Positions 55,997 to 64,000 of a DNA stretch of 64,000 nucleotides are shown piece by piece. The notes beneath the pieces are model-generated. The model was not told the origin of the DNA. It worked only from the letters and a program-made list of their open reading frames with translations, and did not search any database. The stretch's first letter is position 1. Every line of letters begins with the position of its first letter. A program made the position numbers and the translations under genes. This DNA comes from Tridacna crocea (lineage: Eukaryota > Mollusca > Bivalvia > Cardiida > Cardiidae), in assembly GCA_943736015.1 (NCBI GenBank), contig OX031061.1, positions 63,742,192 through 63,806,191 of the forward strand. Reading direction: 5' to 3'.

Positions 55997-56159
55997 AGTG
56001 TAAGAGAATTTTTTTTTAACTACCAAACACTAACCTTATAGGTCCATCAAATTCTACCCCATTGTCTCTACCTCTTCCTAAGTTTTTGCTTGGTCCTGAA
56101 ATTTTCAACAGACATGTTCAGAAGTTGAAGTAGAGGTCAAAAGCAAGAGTGAAATATTT

Positions 56160-56292
56160 CACCCATTTCTTATTCCAGCCTTTCAAGCATAAATCCCATC
56201 ATTTCAGTTCCTATTTTATCTATTGTCTGATCATGTGCATGTTTTCAACTTGGGTAAGTCTAAAACCTTGTTGTTTGGAAAAGATATAATGC
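56160..56292 (+). mobile_element. Family A right-half remnant
   Basis: CTGATCATGTGCATGTTTTC, GGTAAGTCTAAAACCTTG and TTTGGAAAAGATATAA recall the right third of family A; no palindrome. Confidence 0.4.
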
Positions 56293-56305
56293 ATATTTGT
56301 TCTTT

Positions 56306-56745
56306 TTGGTGAAAGATCGAAATTTATTTCATCTAATGAACATCATCGGAAATATTTTCACGAGTGGTGCAGCTACAAGTGGATATAATACTGATGGTGT
56401 TCGCAAGATGAAATAAATTTCGATCTTTCACAAAAAAAACCCCACAAATATTCTATTTATTTCATGCTTTTAACCCTTTCTGGAAGAAGCTTTATCAAAA
56501 TCCATTAGAGTTCTTTTCAGTTATTCCCGTTGCATACCCCCTCCGCATAGGAGCCCATTACAATATTACGTCAAGAAATGTACTTGATAAATGACATCAT
56601 ATTTCCATCTGGTTGTGAGTCACACGCATCTTACATAGGTAACTAGAATATAAAAATCGAAATTTTCACTGGCTGTACCCATGAAATATCGAAAAATATT
56701 TTTACGGCCATTTCTCGATATTCTAACAGAAAGCATGAAATAAAA
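56306..56745 (-). mobile_element. Family F repeat, reverse copy, with perfect 26-bp inverted repeat
   Basis: Reverse of 23207-23560. It contains an exact inverted repeat: GTGAAAGATCGAAATTTATT... (56309-56334) and its complement (56406-56431), spacer 71 bp. Confidence 0.65.
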
Positions 56746-56747
56746 CT

Positions 56748-56939
56748 TTTTATCCCTTCAACACAAAACAAAGTTTAGACTCATTTGTGGATGATAAAAT
56801 GCACCTGACTCAAATAATTAGATTTGTTTTTGAAAAGAAAACATTGTGGGCTACCAGCATTTTCTCCTTTCCCTGCAATGTTAGCAAAGACTCTTTCCTC
56901 AGGGTTGTTAAAACTCAGATTGAGAGGTAAAGTGTTTAA
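56748..56939 (-). mobile_element. Family A element lacking most of the left arm, copy A32
   Basis: ACATTGTGGGCTACCAGCAT shows the arm deleted between GTGGG and the centre; the right arm CTCCTTTCCCTGCAATG is kept. Confidence 0.75.
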
Positions 56940-56974
56940 TTATCTTGTATTTTCTACCTTTATTCAAATTGCTA

Positions 56975-57203
56975 TTAACTCTTTACCACACAATCCCGAC
57001 TTTTAACGACCCAGAAAAAGAAGCCTTTCGAAAACATTGTGAGAAAAGGAGAAAATGCTGGTAACCAGGATTTTCTCCTTTTCCCACAATGTTTTCTACC
57101 TATTCCAAATCAAATTTCAATTTTTGATTTGCATTTATTTTGTCGTCTGCAAATGCTTTGTATTTGGACTAGTCCAAAATTTTGTTGTTAGGTAAAGAAT
57201 TAA
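56975..57203 (+). mobile_element. Family A TTAA hairpin element, copy A33
   Basis: TTAACTCTTTACCACACAAT ... GGTAAAGAATTAA; near-consensus palindrome with scattered unpaired changes. Confidence 0.9.
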
Positions 57204-57374
57204 GGATGATATAGAGTGACATATAAAATATTTTACTGAAATTCAATTATTGAAAACATACCATTACCACTTGAAGTGGTGGCATCCTGGGTGTGTAAGT
57301 CCATTGGATTACAGACAGGCAGACTGAAATCAGTTAGAAAAGATTTGCTGAGGGTTAATCATGCAATACAATGT

Positions 57375-58125
57375 TCTTACGAACAAACTCCATAACAAAG
57401 AAACAAATGAACAAATGCATGGCAGAAATAAGGGACCACGCAGGATTTGAACCCTAGAACATCCGGACGAAAGGCAAATATCTTAACCACTGAGCCAAAG
57501 AGATATCTCCATAATGCAGAAGTTAGGTATTGTAATTAAACCAGGACAAAGCCATGCATGAAGGAGTGGTCTCCCATAACACATCCCTTCTTAACCCTTT
57601 ACTTAACAATCCCTGGTTTTTACCGGTCAGGAATAGAAGCCCTTTGAAAAAATTGTGGGAAAAAGAGAAAATGCTGGTAACCAGCATTTTTTCCTTTTCC
57701 CACAATGTTTTCTACCCTGTCATACAGAAAAATCATCTTTTTAGCACCTGTTAATTTGTCACCTGCAAAATGCTTTCAATTTGGTCAGGTCCAAAATTTG
57801 CCGTTTGGGAAAGGGTTAAAGTCATCATTTATCAATGACTAAAAGCCTTATTAGGCAGGAAGTCCCTTCTTGGATGACAAATGGGATTAATGACCAATCC
57901 CAGACGAGTCCCCATCTTACGAATAAAGTCCGTAACAAAGAAACAAATGAACAAAAGCGTGGCAGAAATAAGGGACAGGGCAGGATTCATACCTTAGAAT
58001 GCTCGGACTAGAGGCCAATACCTCAACCACTGTGCCAAAGGGATATCTCCCTAACACAGGTGTTAGATATTGTATTCAAATCAAAAGAAAGCCATGCATG
58101 AGGGAGTGGTCTTCTATAACAATAT
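57375..58125 (-). repeat. Dimeric tRNA-derived SINE (family SA), second copy
   Basis: Two minus-strand SINE units (about 57383-57590 and 57930-58125) joined by the same spacer as at 26351-26882 (AGTCATCATTTAT, AAGCCTTATTAGGCAGGAAG, GAGTCCCCATCTTACGAA). The spacer is interrupted by a family A element at 57591-57819. More diverged than the copy in gag. Confidence 0.8.
57591..57819 (+). mobile_element. Family A TTAA hairpin element, copy A34 (filled site)
   Basis: TTAACCCTTTACTTAACAAT ... GGGAAAGGGTTAA. Flanks CATCCCTTC and AGTCATCATTTAT match the empty site at 26568-26571, where a single TTAA is found. Confidence 0.95.
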
Positions 58126-59020
58126 CTTTAGTCTCTCCGTTTTTTTTTACTGAAAACAAGAGGTAAATATACATGAAAAACTATTTAAAGGAGGTGAGAG
58201 ACAGAGATTTAAAAAAAAAATAGTTTGAAAAGCTTTGTTAAATACATGTATCACAGACAATGCCTTAAGTACTCAAATTTCATGATGCTTCTAATCAGTG
58301 ATAATCAAACATGGAACAGAAGACAGACATTCAGACATTGGGTATTCTGAGTCACTCAGATAAGATAATAAGTATAGCTGCATATTAGTTTGCATGGGTA
58401 TCCAGTTGGAACTGCCGCTGCACTGTTTTCATAACACATGAACACTTGTATGAGGAAGAACAAACTGATAAGTACACATATTTATCTCTTGTTGCAGTTT
58501 CAAGAGAATTTTTTAATGTTTTAAACACAAATAAATTGGAAAGATTTGCCAATTTTAAAATAATTTAAGTTTTAATTATCTCAGTAGATAAATTCACATA
58601 TCAGAGAAGTATGAGATATTTCATGCAAAATGCATGTATTTTAAACTCTTTACAAAAAATAGCAAATTATTGCAGTGCAATGCACAAACATTAGTATGAA
58701 TGTCTTGCAGCGTTTGGTGTACACAATTTTCAAAGGTCATAAGATAAATCGCAGCAGTCTATGCATGTGCTTTGCAAACCATGAGGGTGTTGCTCAACGT
58801 GTCCAATGTAACTTTGCAATGTTTTACTATCATTGCACGATTTATTAGCTTCAATTTGCTATGCTTTGCCATTGACATATATAGCCTGTATAAGCATTTC
58901 TGTTTCAGACCACAACTGATCATATGCAATTATTTCAAAAACAGTTATGATGCAAATCGAAATTTATCAGTCGCAAGAATATTTTGTCACTTCTGCTCAT
59001 GCGCCAATTGTGAAAGCCCC
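58126..59020. other. No supported gene
   Basis: AT-rich sequence; a weak TTAAACTCTTTAC near 58642 may be a lone family A end. The 101-codon frame at 58772-59077 runs into a family A element and has no domain. Confidence 0.4.
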
Positions 59021-59171
59021 TTAACTCTTTACCACACAATTCCGACTTTTAGCAACCCTAAGAAAGTAGCCTTTTGAAAACATTGTGGGAAAAGGAGAAT
59101 GGTTTCATCCTTGCTGTTATTTAGGGTCAATTAGAGATACAATCGAAATGCCTTATGGGGTAAAGGGTTAA
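59021..59171 (+). mobile_element. Chimera: family A left end joined to family B right end
   Basis: TTAACTCTTTACCACACAAT to GTGGGAAAAGGAGAA (family A) continues directly as TGGTTTCATCCTTGCTGTTA ... ATGGGGTAAAGGGTTAA (family B, as at 1271-1338). Junction near 59099-59101. Confidence 0.8.
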
Positions 59172-59431
59172 ATATGTTTTAAAAAAAGATAATATGATCA
59201 CATTTTCAATGCATGAGATAAATCTGTATTATCTCTATTTTTATTGCTTTCATTTGTTTTTTAGATAAGTAGTAATTCTCATGACAAGCTTTGTTGATAA
59301 AAAACTTACTGATTGTTGCATCGAAACATGTTGATGCCATCAAAGCCCCCAATGGCCGTATCTCCAATAATATCAAGCATCTGGAAAGGTAAACGACATT
59401 TCTGTTAAGAAATTTTTAGATTTCAATACAG
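59172..59431. other. No recognisable feature
   Basis: AT-rich non-coding sequence. Confidence 0.4.
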
Positions 59432-59627
59432 TTAACTCTTAACCACACAACACCAAGTTTTAATGACAGCATTATGGGAAAATAACCAGCATTTTCTCCC
59501 TTTCCCACAATGTTTTCTACCCTTCCCAAATCAAATTTTGATTTTACAGTCACATTTATTTTGTCGTCTGCAAATGCTTTCAATATGGACCAGTCTATAA
59601 ATTTGTCATTTGGTAAAGAGATATTAA
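59432..59627 (+). mobile_element. Family A element with part of the left arm deleted, copy A35
   Basis: GCATTATGGGAAAATAACCA: the arm is cut from GGGAAAA to the centre; right arm complete. Confidence 0.8.
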
Positions 59628-59704
59628 CTAATGTTTCAAAAGTATGCAAACAGCAGTGTCAAAATATGATGTATTTCAAGAAATATTAGTATAAAAATTA
59701 CCCA

Positions 59705-59841
59705 TAAACCCTTTACCTCACAAAAGTTTTCTAACTTATCAAAAAAAGGAAAATTGCATCATGTAAGCCACTATAAAATTGTCGTCTGCAAATGCTTCCA
59801 ATTTGGATAGGTGTAAATTTTTTCCATTCAGTAACGGTTAA
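59705..59841 (+). mobile_element. Family A element with palindrome removed, copy A36
   Basis: ACCCTTTACCTCACAAAAG is followed directly by TTTTCTAACTTATC, then the right third and GTAACGGTTAA. Confidence 0.7.
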
Positions 59842-59932
59842 ACGAAGATGCAGAAAAAAAATAATTTACATGCTTTGTACTAACAGAAAGAAGTCTCAAA
59901 CAGTCTGGGAGTTAAAAAAATTCAATAATACT

Positions 59933-60162
59933 TTAACTTTTTACCAAACAATCCCTAGTTTTCATGACCCTGGGGACGAGGCCTTTTTAAAAGATTGTAA
60001 GAAAAGGAGAAAAAGCTGGTAACCAGCCTTTTCTCCTTTTCCCACAATGTTTTCTACACTTCCAAAAAACAAACTTCAATTTTTGAGTCATATTAATTTT
60101 GTCATGTGCAAATGCTTTAAAGTTGGATCAGTCTAAAATTTTACCATATGGTAAACAGTTAA
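59933..60162 (+). mobile_element. Family A TTAA hairpin element, copy A37
   Basis: TTAACTTTTTACCAAACAAT ... GGTAAACAGTTAA; the inner arm has AAAAAGCTGG/CCAGCCTTTT, an unpaired change. Confidence 0.85.
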
Positions 60163-60194
60163 GTAAACCATATTAATTTATTGATCATCAATTC

Positions 60195-60423
60195 TTTACC
60201 CTTTACCAAACAACCATATTTTGAACTCTCCAAAATGGTAAGAATTTGCTGACAACAACTTGAAAGTATCTAAAATGATGAAATTTGTATTTGAAAGGTT
60301 AGAAAGCATTGTGGGAAAAGGAGAAAATGCTGGTTACCAGCATTTCCTCCTTTTCCCACAATGCTTTCGTAAGGCTTCTCCATCAGGGTCGTTAAATCTC
60401 AAGATCTTGTGGTAAAGGGTTCA
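60195..60423 (-). mobile_element. Family A hairpin element, copy A38
   Basis: Ends worn (TTTACCC left, GGGTTCA right). Arms share a paired change: AGAAAGCATTG left, CAATGCTTTC right (consensus AAAACATTG). Confidence 0.85.
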
Positions 60424-60619
60424 GTGGGTTTTGGGGGGAAAGAGAAAGAGAGACCAAGCGAAAGAGCGAGAGACTGGCTGGTGATTGGTCAACTTTTGCA
60501 ACACATCTTTTTACATGTAAATTAATTTCAGTGGTATCATAGAGACAGCTGTCTGATACACATTTTCAGGCTTTCAACATCACTTGGCTATGGCTTCGAA
60601 AATCTTTAATGTAGAAACT

Positions 60620-60837
60620 TTAAACTCATTACTAAACGACAAAATTTTCGGCTTGTCCAAATCGAAAGCATTTGCAGGCGACCAAAAAAAGTCACTGAAA
60701 ATTTTGTGAAGGCTAGAAAACACAGTGGGAAGAGGAGAAAATACTGGCCACCATCATTTTCTCCTTTTCCCACAATGTTTCTCTAAGGCTTCTTTCTCAA
60801 GCTCATCAAAAGTAGAGATTGTGTGGTAATGGGTCAA
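60620..60837 (-). mobile_element. Family A hairpin element, copy A39
   Basis: TTAAACTCATTACTAAACGAC left, GGTAATGGGTCAA right; abuts the next copy at TCAA (60834-60837). Confidence 0.82.
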
Positions 60838-61041
60838 CTCTTTACCAAACAACAAAAATTTAGACTGGTACAAATCGAATGCATTTGCAGACGACAGATT
60901 AAATGTGATTAAAGAATTGAAATTTGTTTTAGGAAGGGATGAAAACAATGGTTACCAGCATTTTCTCCTTTTCCCACAATGTTTTCAAAAGGCCTCTTTC
61001 ACAGGGGTGTTTAAAGTCGGGATTGTGTGGCAAAAGCTTAA
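60834..61041 (-). mobile_element. Family A element without a left arm, copy A40
   Basis: GATGAAAACAATGGTTACCA shows the left arm missing; right arm and right end (GGCAAAAGCTTAA) present. Confidence 0.82.
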
Positions 61042-61107
61042 GAGGGAGAAAGAAATCTATGATTACATAATAGCCCTTCCCAAGTTTCAAATCTTGGGGC
61101 TGGTCCA

Positions 61108-61362
61108 CTACCTGTCAGATGAGATAGCCTTCTCTCTCTCTCTTTTCTTCAAGCCACTCTTTATATTGGACACTTTCTTTTTCACCTCTAACTGTCCCAG
61201 GTCACTGGCTCTGTGCGTTAACTCTAAGGATTTGGATAAAGATTTAGTCATAGAATTGGTCAGATGGCCCCCAAGAATGGAATGTCGTTTCAAATATGCA
61301 ACCCGGAGCTCCGCTGTCTCAGCTTTTGTCCAGTTTTCATTCTTTCGCCTTGCACCGTCCAT
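61108..61362 (-). CDS. Possible exon encoding a Myb/SANT-like DNA-binding domain
   Basis: An uninterrupted 84-codon frame from ATG at 61362. It begins MDGARRKNENWTKAETAEL, continues HSILGGHLTNS and ends KKKVSNIKSGLKKREREKA. Trp11 in a W-x3-E-x3-L arrangement followed by a V-KK(K/W)-x-NIKS-x2-KK stretch is the outline of the Myb/SANT-like (MADF-related) domains found in Harbinger-associated and derived proteins. A possible donor, CTGACAG followed by GTAGTG, lies at the 3' end (about 61112-61118, minus strand). No partner exon or transposase was found nearby. Confidence 0.35.
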   Translation of the reverse strand: MDGARRKNENWTKAETAELRVAYLKRHSILGGHLTNSMTKSLSKSLELTHRASDLGQLEVKKKVSNIKSGLKKREREKAISSDR

Positions 61363-61892
61363 TTCTCTATGCAGCAGACGATAGATTTATTGACATAAAG
61401 CGCGAGATCCGTCATTTTTTTCCTCCGTTTGAAGAGTGGGCCTAAAGTACCCAATGGAAAAATTATAGAGCAATGGGCGCAATGGAAAAGAAAGTATGCA
61501 ATGGAAATATATTACGCTTCTCTTATCAAATCAAATAACAATACTTGATTCCAAACGCGTTATTTGTACTCATTTATGTTAGATAAAATAGAGACACATG
61601 GAAACTAGAAAAAGTTCTATATACCTTAATTTGGACATTTTCAGATGACGAAATGGGAAATTTTCCAGATTCAAATTTATGTATACAAATCGTACCCAAA
61701 ACGTATCTTATAGTGTTTTGGTTTCAATGGCTAATTAGTGGATCCATGAATTCTGAAACTTTACTTATACCAGTGCAGATGTTTAAACTTCCTAGTAAAT
61801 TCTATTGCGCGGGACTGAGCAATGGAAAAGAAAGCTCGCAATGGATTTGGTTGGTTGCATTTGGGATTTAATGCCACTTTAACAGTTATGGT
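61363..61892. other. No recognisable feature
   Basis: Several GCAATGGAAAA words (61442-61525, 61820-61850) but no gene. Confidence 0.4.
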
Positions 61893-62097
61893 CATATCAT
61901 GGCGGTTGGTGACGCACCTGTGTTTCCTGGCTTTCTCTAATTTTTTCAAAAGCCACCGACTACTTTTCTCACTTGCTTCGGCAGAGGTGAGAGGCGAAAA
62001 TACGCCGGTAAGAAAGTTTGCCTCAACCGGGTATCGAACTCACAACCACCAGGTTATGAGTCCGACTTGCTCACCACTGAGCCACCCGGGCGGGCAG
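61893..62097 (-). repeat. tRNA-derived SINE (minus)
   Basis: Minus strand CCGGGTGGCTCAGTGGTGAG (box A) and GTGAGTTCGATACCCGG (box B). The body matches 13742-13927 (TGTTTCCTGGCTTTCTC on the plus strand). Confidence 0.75.
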
Positions 62098-62317
62098 ATC
62101 GCGATGGAAAAATATTTAAATGTATGTTATATTAAATGAAAAGAACTACGTACAAACTCAAGAATCGTTAGTAAAATGGTACCCGGGTTTGTTTATGGAT
62201 GTGCGGTTGGCTGGCGGCTTTTTTGGGGGGCTGGTGGCTTTTTAAAGATGGTGCGGATAATGCTGAGTGCTTAGATCAACTCTCGAGCTGCTAAGCACGA
62301 CTCAAAAACCCTTTGCA
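62098..62317. other. No recognisable feature
   Basis: Non-coding sequence. Confidence 0.35.
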
Positions 62318-62380
62318 GACAGTGTAGATCCATGATTAGACTGCACAGAACGTGCAGTCTGATCCTTGATCTACACTGTC
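62318..62380. repeat. Family H palindrome, best copy
   Basis: GACAGTGTAGATC ... AGACTGCACAG pairs with CGTGCAGTCT ... GATCTACACTGTC over 63 bp. Confidence 0.8.
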
Positions 62381-63394
62381 CAAAGAGGAGATTCTTCCCC
62401 CCCCCCCCCAAAAAAAAAAAAGAATTAACCGTTGAAATAGCAAAATTTGGTCTTTTTACTTTAGATTTAGGTTTGAAAGTTTCATTTTATTAAATACAGC
62501 AGAAAAAGAGTCAAAGAAAAGGGGGAAAATGTATGCCAATGCTCTGTTTGTGTTGGAGTGTGCGAAGGAGGGTGTCGTGTACTTAGTTTACTGGAATCAA
62601 CTTTTATTAAATTATCCCAGATTTGTCAGGAACTATTTTCGTGCACAAAACATTTTTTTTCATTCGCGTGTGTGCATTGTAAATAAACAAACTGAAATGA
62701 CAATGACTGATGTATACTACGGCTGACAAAGAGGACGAAATATTTGTTGATAATTGATAACCTGCGTTGGAGTGCGGGGGTCCTAAATTCCAAAATTGTC
62801 CCTGGAATAGACTTAATTACATTTTCTCATTTTGTAGCTCAAACCGTCTTTTTCATTCATACGTGCACTGTAAACAAACAAACTAAATTTAGTGACTCAG
62901 AGCTGTGTATTTTTGGTAAGTTTCAAGCGCATTGATATTCCTGGCGCACTAATTGCGTACTTGACATTGACCAGTCGGCCTTTCTACAAAGAGAAGTTCA
63001 AGGGTAATTGGCTTTCATCTTTTTTTTAAATAAAATCATTTTTCACATTCAAAAGAACAACTGAAGATAGTTCTAAACAATGGGGATACTTTCATCATCA
63101 TGTTTTGATCTATTTTAGTCTTTGTTCAGATCATTGGAAATCAATCGGCTTTGATACTTGTATGCCTCCCCCACCGCCGCCATTTATTGATTACCGGACT
63201 TGAAAATAGTCCCTCGTACCACGGCACCAACTTCATTTGACACCACTACAAAGATACACCACCGCTAAATGCACCGTCATGATACTATTGCGAATTCTAA
63301 ATTTAGTGCATAACCTCGATTTCACTCGTATTTGATACTAATTGTTGTTTACCATGCTATCTCTGTAGCTTTTCTCTAGATCTTTACTGCAGCG
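62381..63394. other. No supported gene
   Basis: C and A homopolymers at 62398-62420; two short frames (62529-62726, 62744-62935) share the word GTAAA(C/T)AAACAAACT but show no domain. Confidence 0.4.
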
Positions 63395-63603
63395 TTCCAC
63401 GCTCAAAGACCTTGAGAAAGGTATGTGAACATGTGCTTGGAAAAAATAGAACCTGGTGTTATCCAGCAATTTCTCATTTTCTATGAATGTTTTTCATTCT
63501 TTCAACGACTCATTAGATCACTTTGGCCATCCTTATGTCCTGGTCTGCAAATACTTTCAAACGGGAAAATTCTAAAATGCCGCCTGGTAAAGTGTTCAAT
63601 TAA
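63395..63603 (+). mobile_element. Decayed family A element, copy A41
   Basis: CAAAGACCTTGAGAAAGG, CAGCAATTTCTCATTTTCTA, CTGCAAATACTTTCAA and GGTAAAGTGTTCAATTAA remain. Confidence 0.6.
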
Positions 63604-63642
63604 TTGTCGAGTGACAAACTTGTCCGGTGGAGGTATAACATA

Positions 63643-63692
63643 ACGTCGATTTACTTCGAAAACTCGTAACTACAGCTTGTAACGAAGTAAAC
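63643..63692. repeat. Hairpin element CGTCGGTTTACTTC, shortened copy
   Basis: ACGTCGATTTACTTCGAAAA, CTCGTAACTACAGCTTG, then GAAGTAAACGACC; inner part of the right arm missing. Confidence 0.6.
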
Positions 63693-63904
63693 GACCATTG
63701 TACATGTTGCCTGCATTCCTATTGAAATAAGATTTTGGCTTCTTTTTTAGCTTCTACGTCATTCGTATGAAAAGAAGAAAATCCACATTTTTAAAAATCC
63801 ATGGCTGAAAAAGGAAGCCACCAAATATAGCAAAGGCTATGAAGCTCCATTGTTCTATCACATGAACATCCAAATATTCATTCTTCGATCATCAAACACT
63901 GTTA

Positions 63905-63950
63905 CTAACAAGAGAGCCACTGGCTCTGAAGCGCTCACCTGAGTAAAGTT
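63905..63950 (+). repeat. AGAGCCACTGGCTCTGAAGC repeat fragment
   Basis: GAGAGCCACTGGCTCTGAAG is a short palindrome followed by CGCTCACCTGAG. I recall similar wording as a common dispersed motif in bivalve DNA; not verifiable here. Confidence 0.35.
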
Positions 63951-63958
63951 ATCCATGC

Positions 63959-64000
63959 TTAACCCATTACCAAACGACAATATTTTAGACTGGTCCAAAT
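63959..64000 (-). mobile_element. Family A element cut by the window end, copy A42
   Basis: TTAACCCATTACCAAACGAC ... TTTTAGACTGGTCCAAAT, the standard first 40 bases of a reverse copy. Confidence 0.85.

Overview
The window looks like AT-rich, repeat-dominated nuclear DNA from an animal, most likely a marine invertebrate such as a bivalve mollusc. That assignment is an inference from tRNA-derived SINEs, dense foldback/TTAA elements, several satellites and a Gmr1-like LTR retrotransposon; no species-specific gene was recognised. No complete host gene is visible. Three possible host exons are listed at 3069-3220, 5154-5329 and 61108-61362 (minus), none securely identified.

Layout. 1-14 kb: foldback and TTAA-bounded elements, a decayed mariner-type transposase fragment (6851-7279), a (TTGG)n tract and a field of degenerate CGTAGTTGA words. 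14.48-16.32 kb: a 30-bp minisatellite. 16.6-24 kb: more TTAA elements, SINEs and foldback elements. 24.17-31.51 kb: a Ty3/gypsy-class LTR element with copia-like domain order (gag, protease, integrase, RT, RNase H), tRNA-Pro primer site, identical LTRs over 531 bp, and a body broken by two insertions and one stop codon; it sits inside a foldback element. 31.5-36.5 kb: TTAA elements and SINEs. 36.9-42.2 kb: pyrimidine microsatellites mixed with a GTAGGCGATGC-containing macro-repeat and reversed copies of a ~198-bp satellite. 42.25-48.65 kb: the ~198-bp satellite in forward orientation. 48.65-54.4 kb: a 555-bp satellite. 54.5-64 kb: TTAA elements, a dimeric SINE, inverted repeats.

The commonest element (about 45 copies, here called family A) is a ~229-bp sequence with ends TTAACCC(T/A)TTACC...GGTAA(T/A)GGGTTAA and a central ~67-bp near-perfect palindrome. 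A filled site (57591-57819) and an empty site (26568-26571) of the same host repeat both lie in the window and show that insertion duplicated TTAA, as for piggyBac-class elements. The palindrome arms carry paired, complementary substitutions in many copies, elements abut while sharing one TTAA, and arm losses, arm triplications and chimeras are common. This hairpin-driven behaviour is the most unusual feature of the window. Orientation of family A copies is given as + when the copy reads CACACAATCCC near its left end and - when it reads CAAACGACAAAATTTTAGAC. All repeat boundaries were read by eye and may be off by a few bases.
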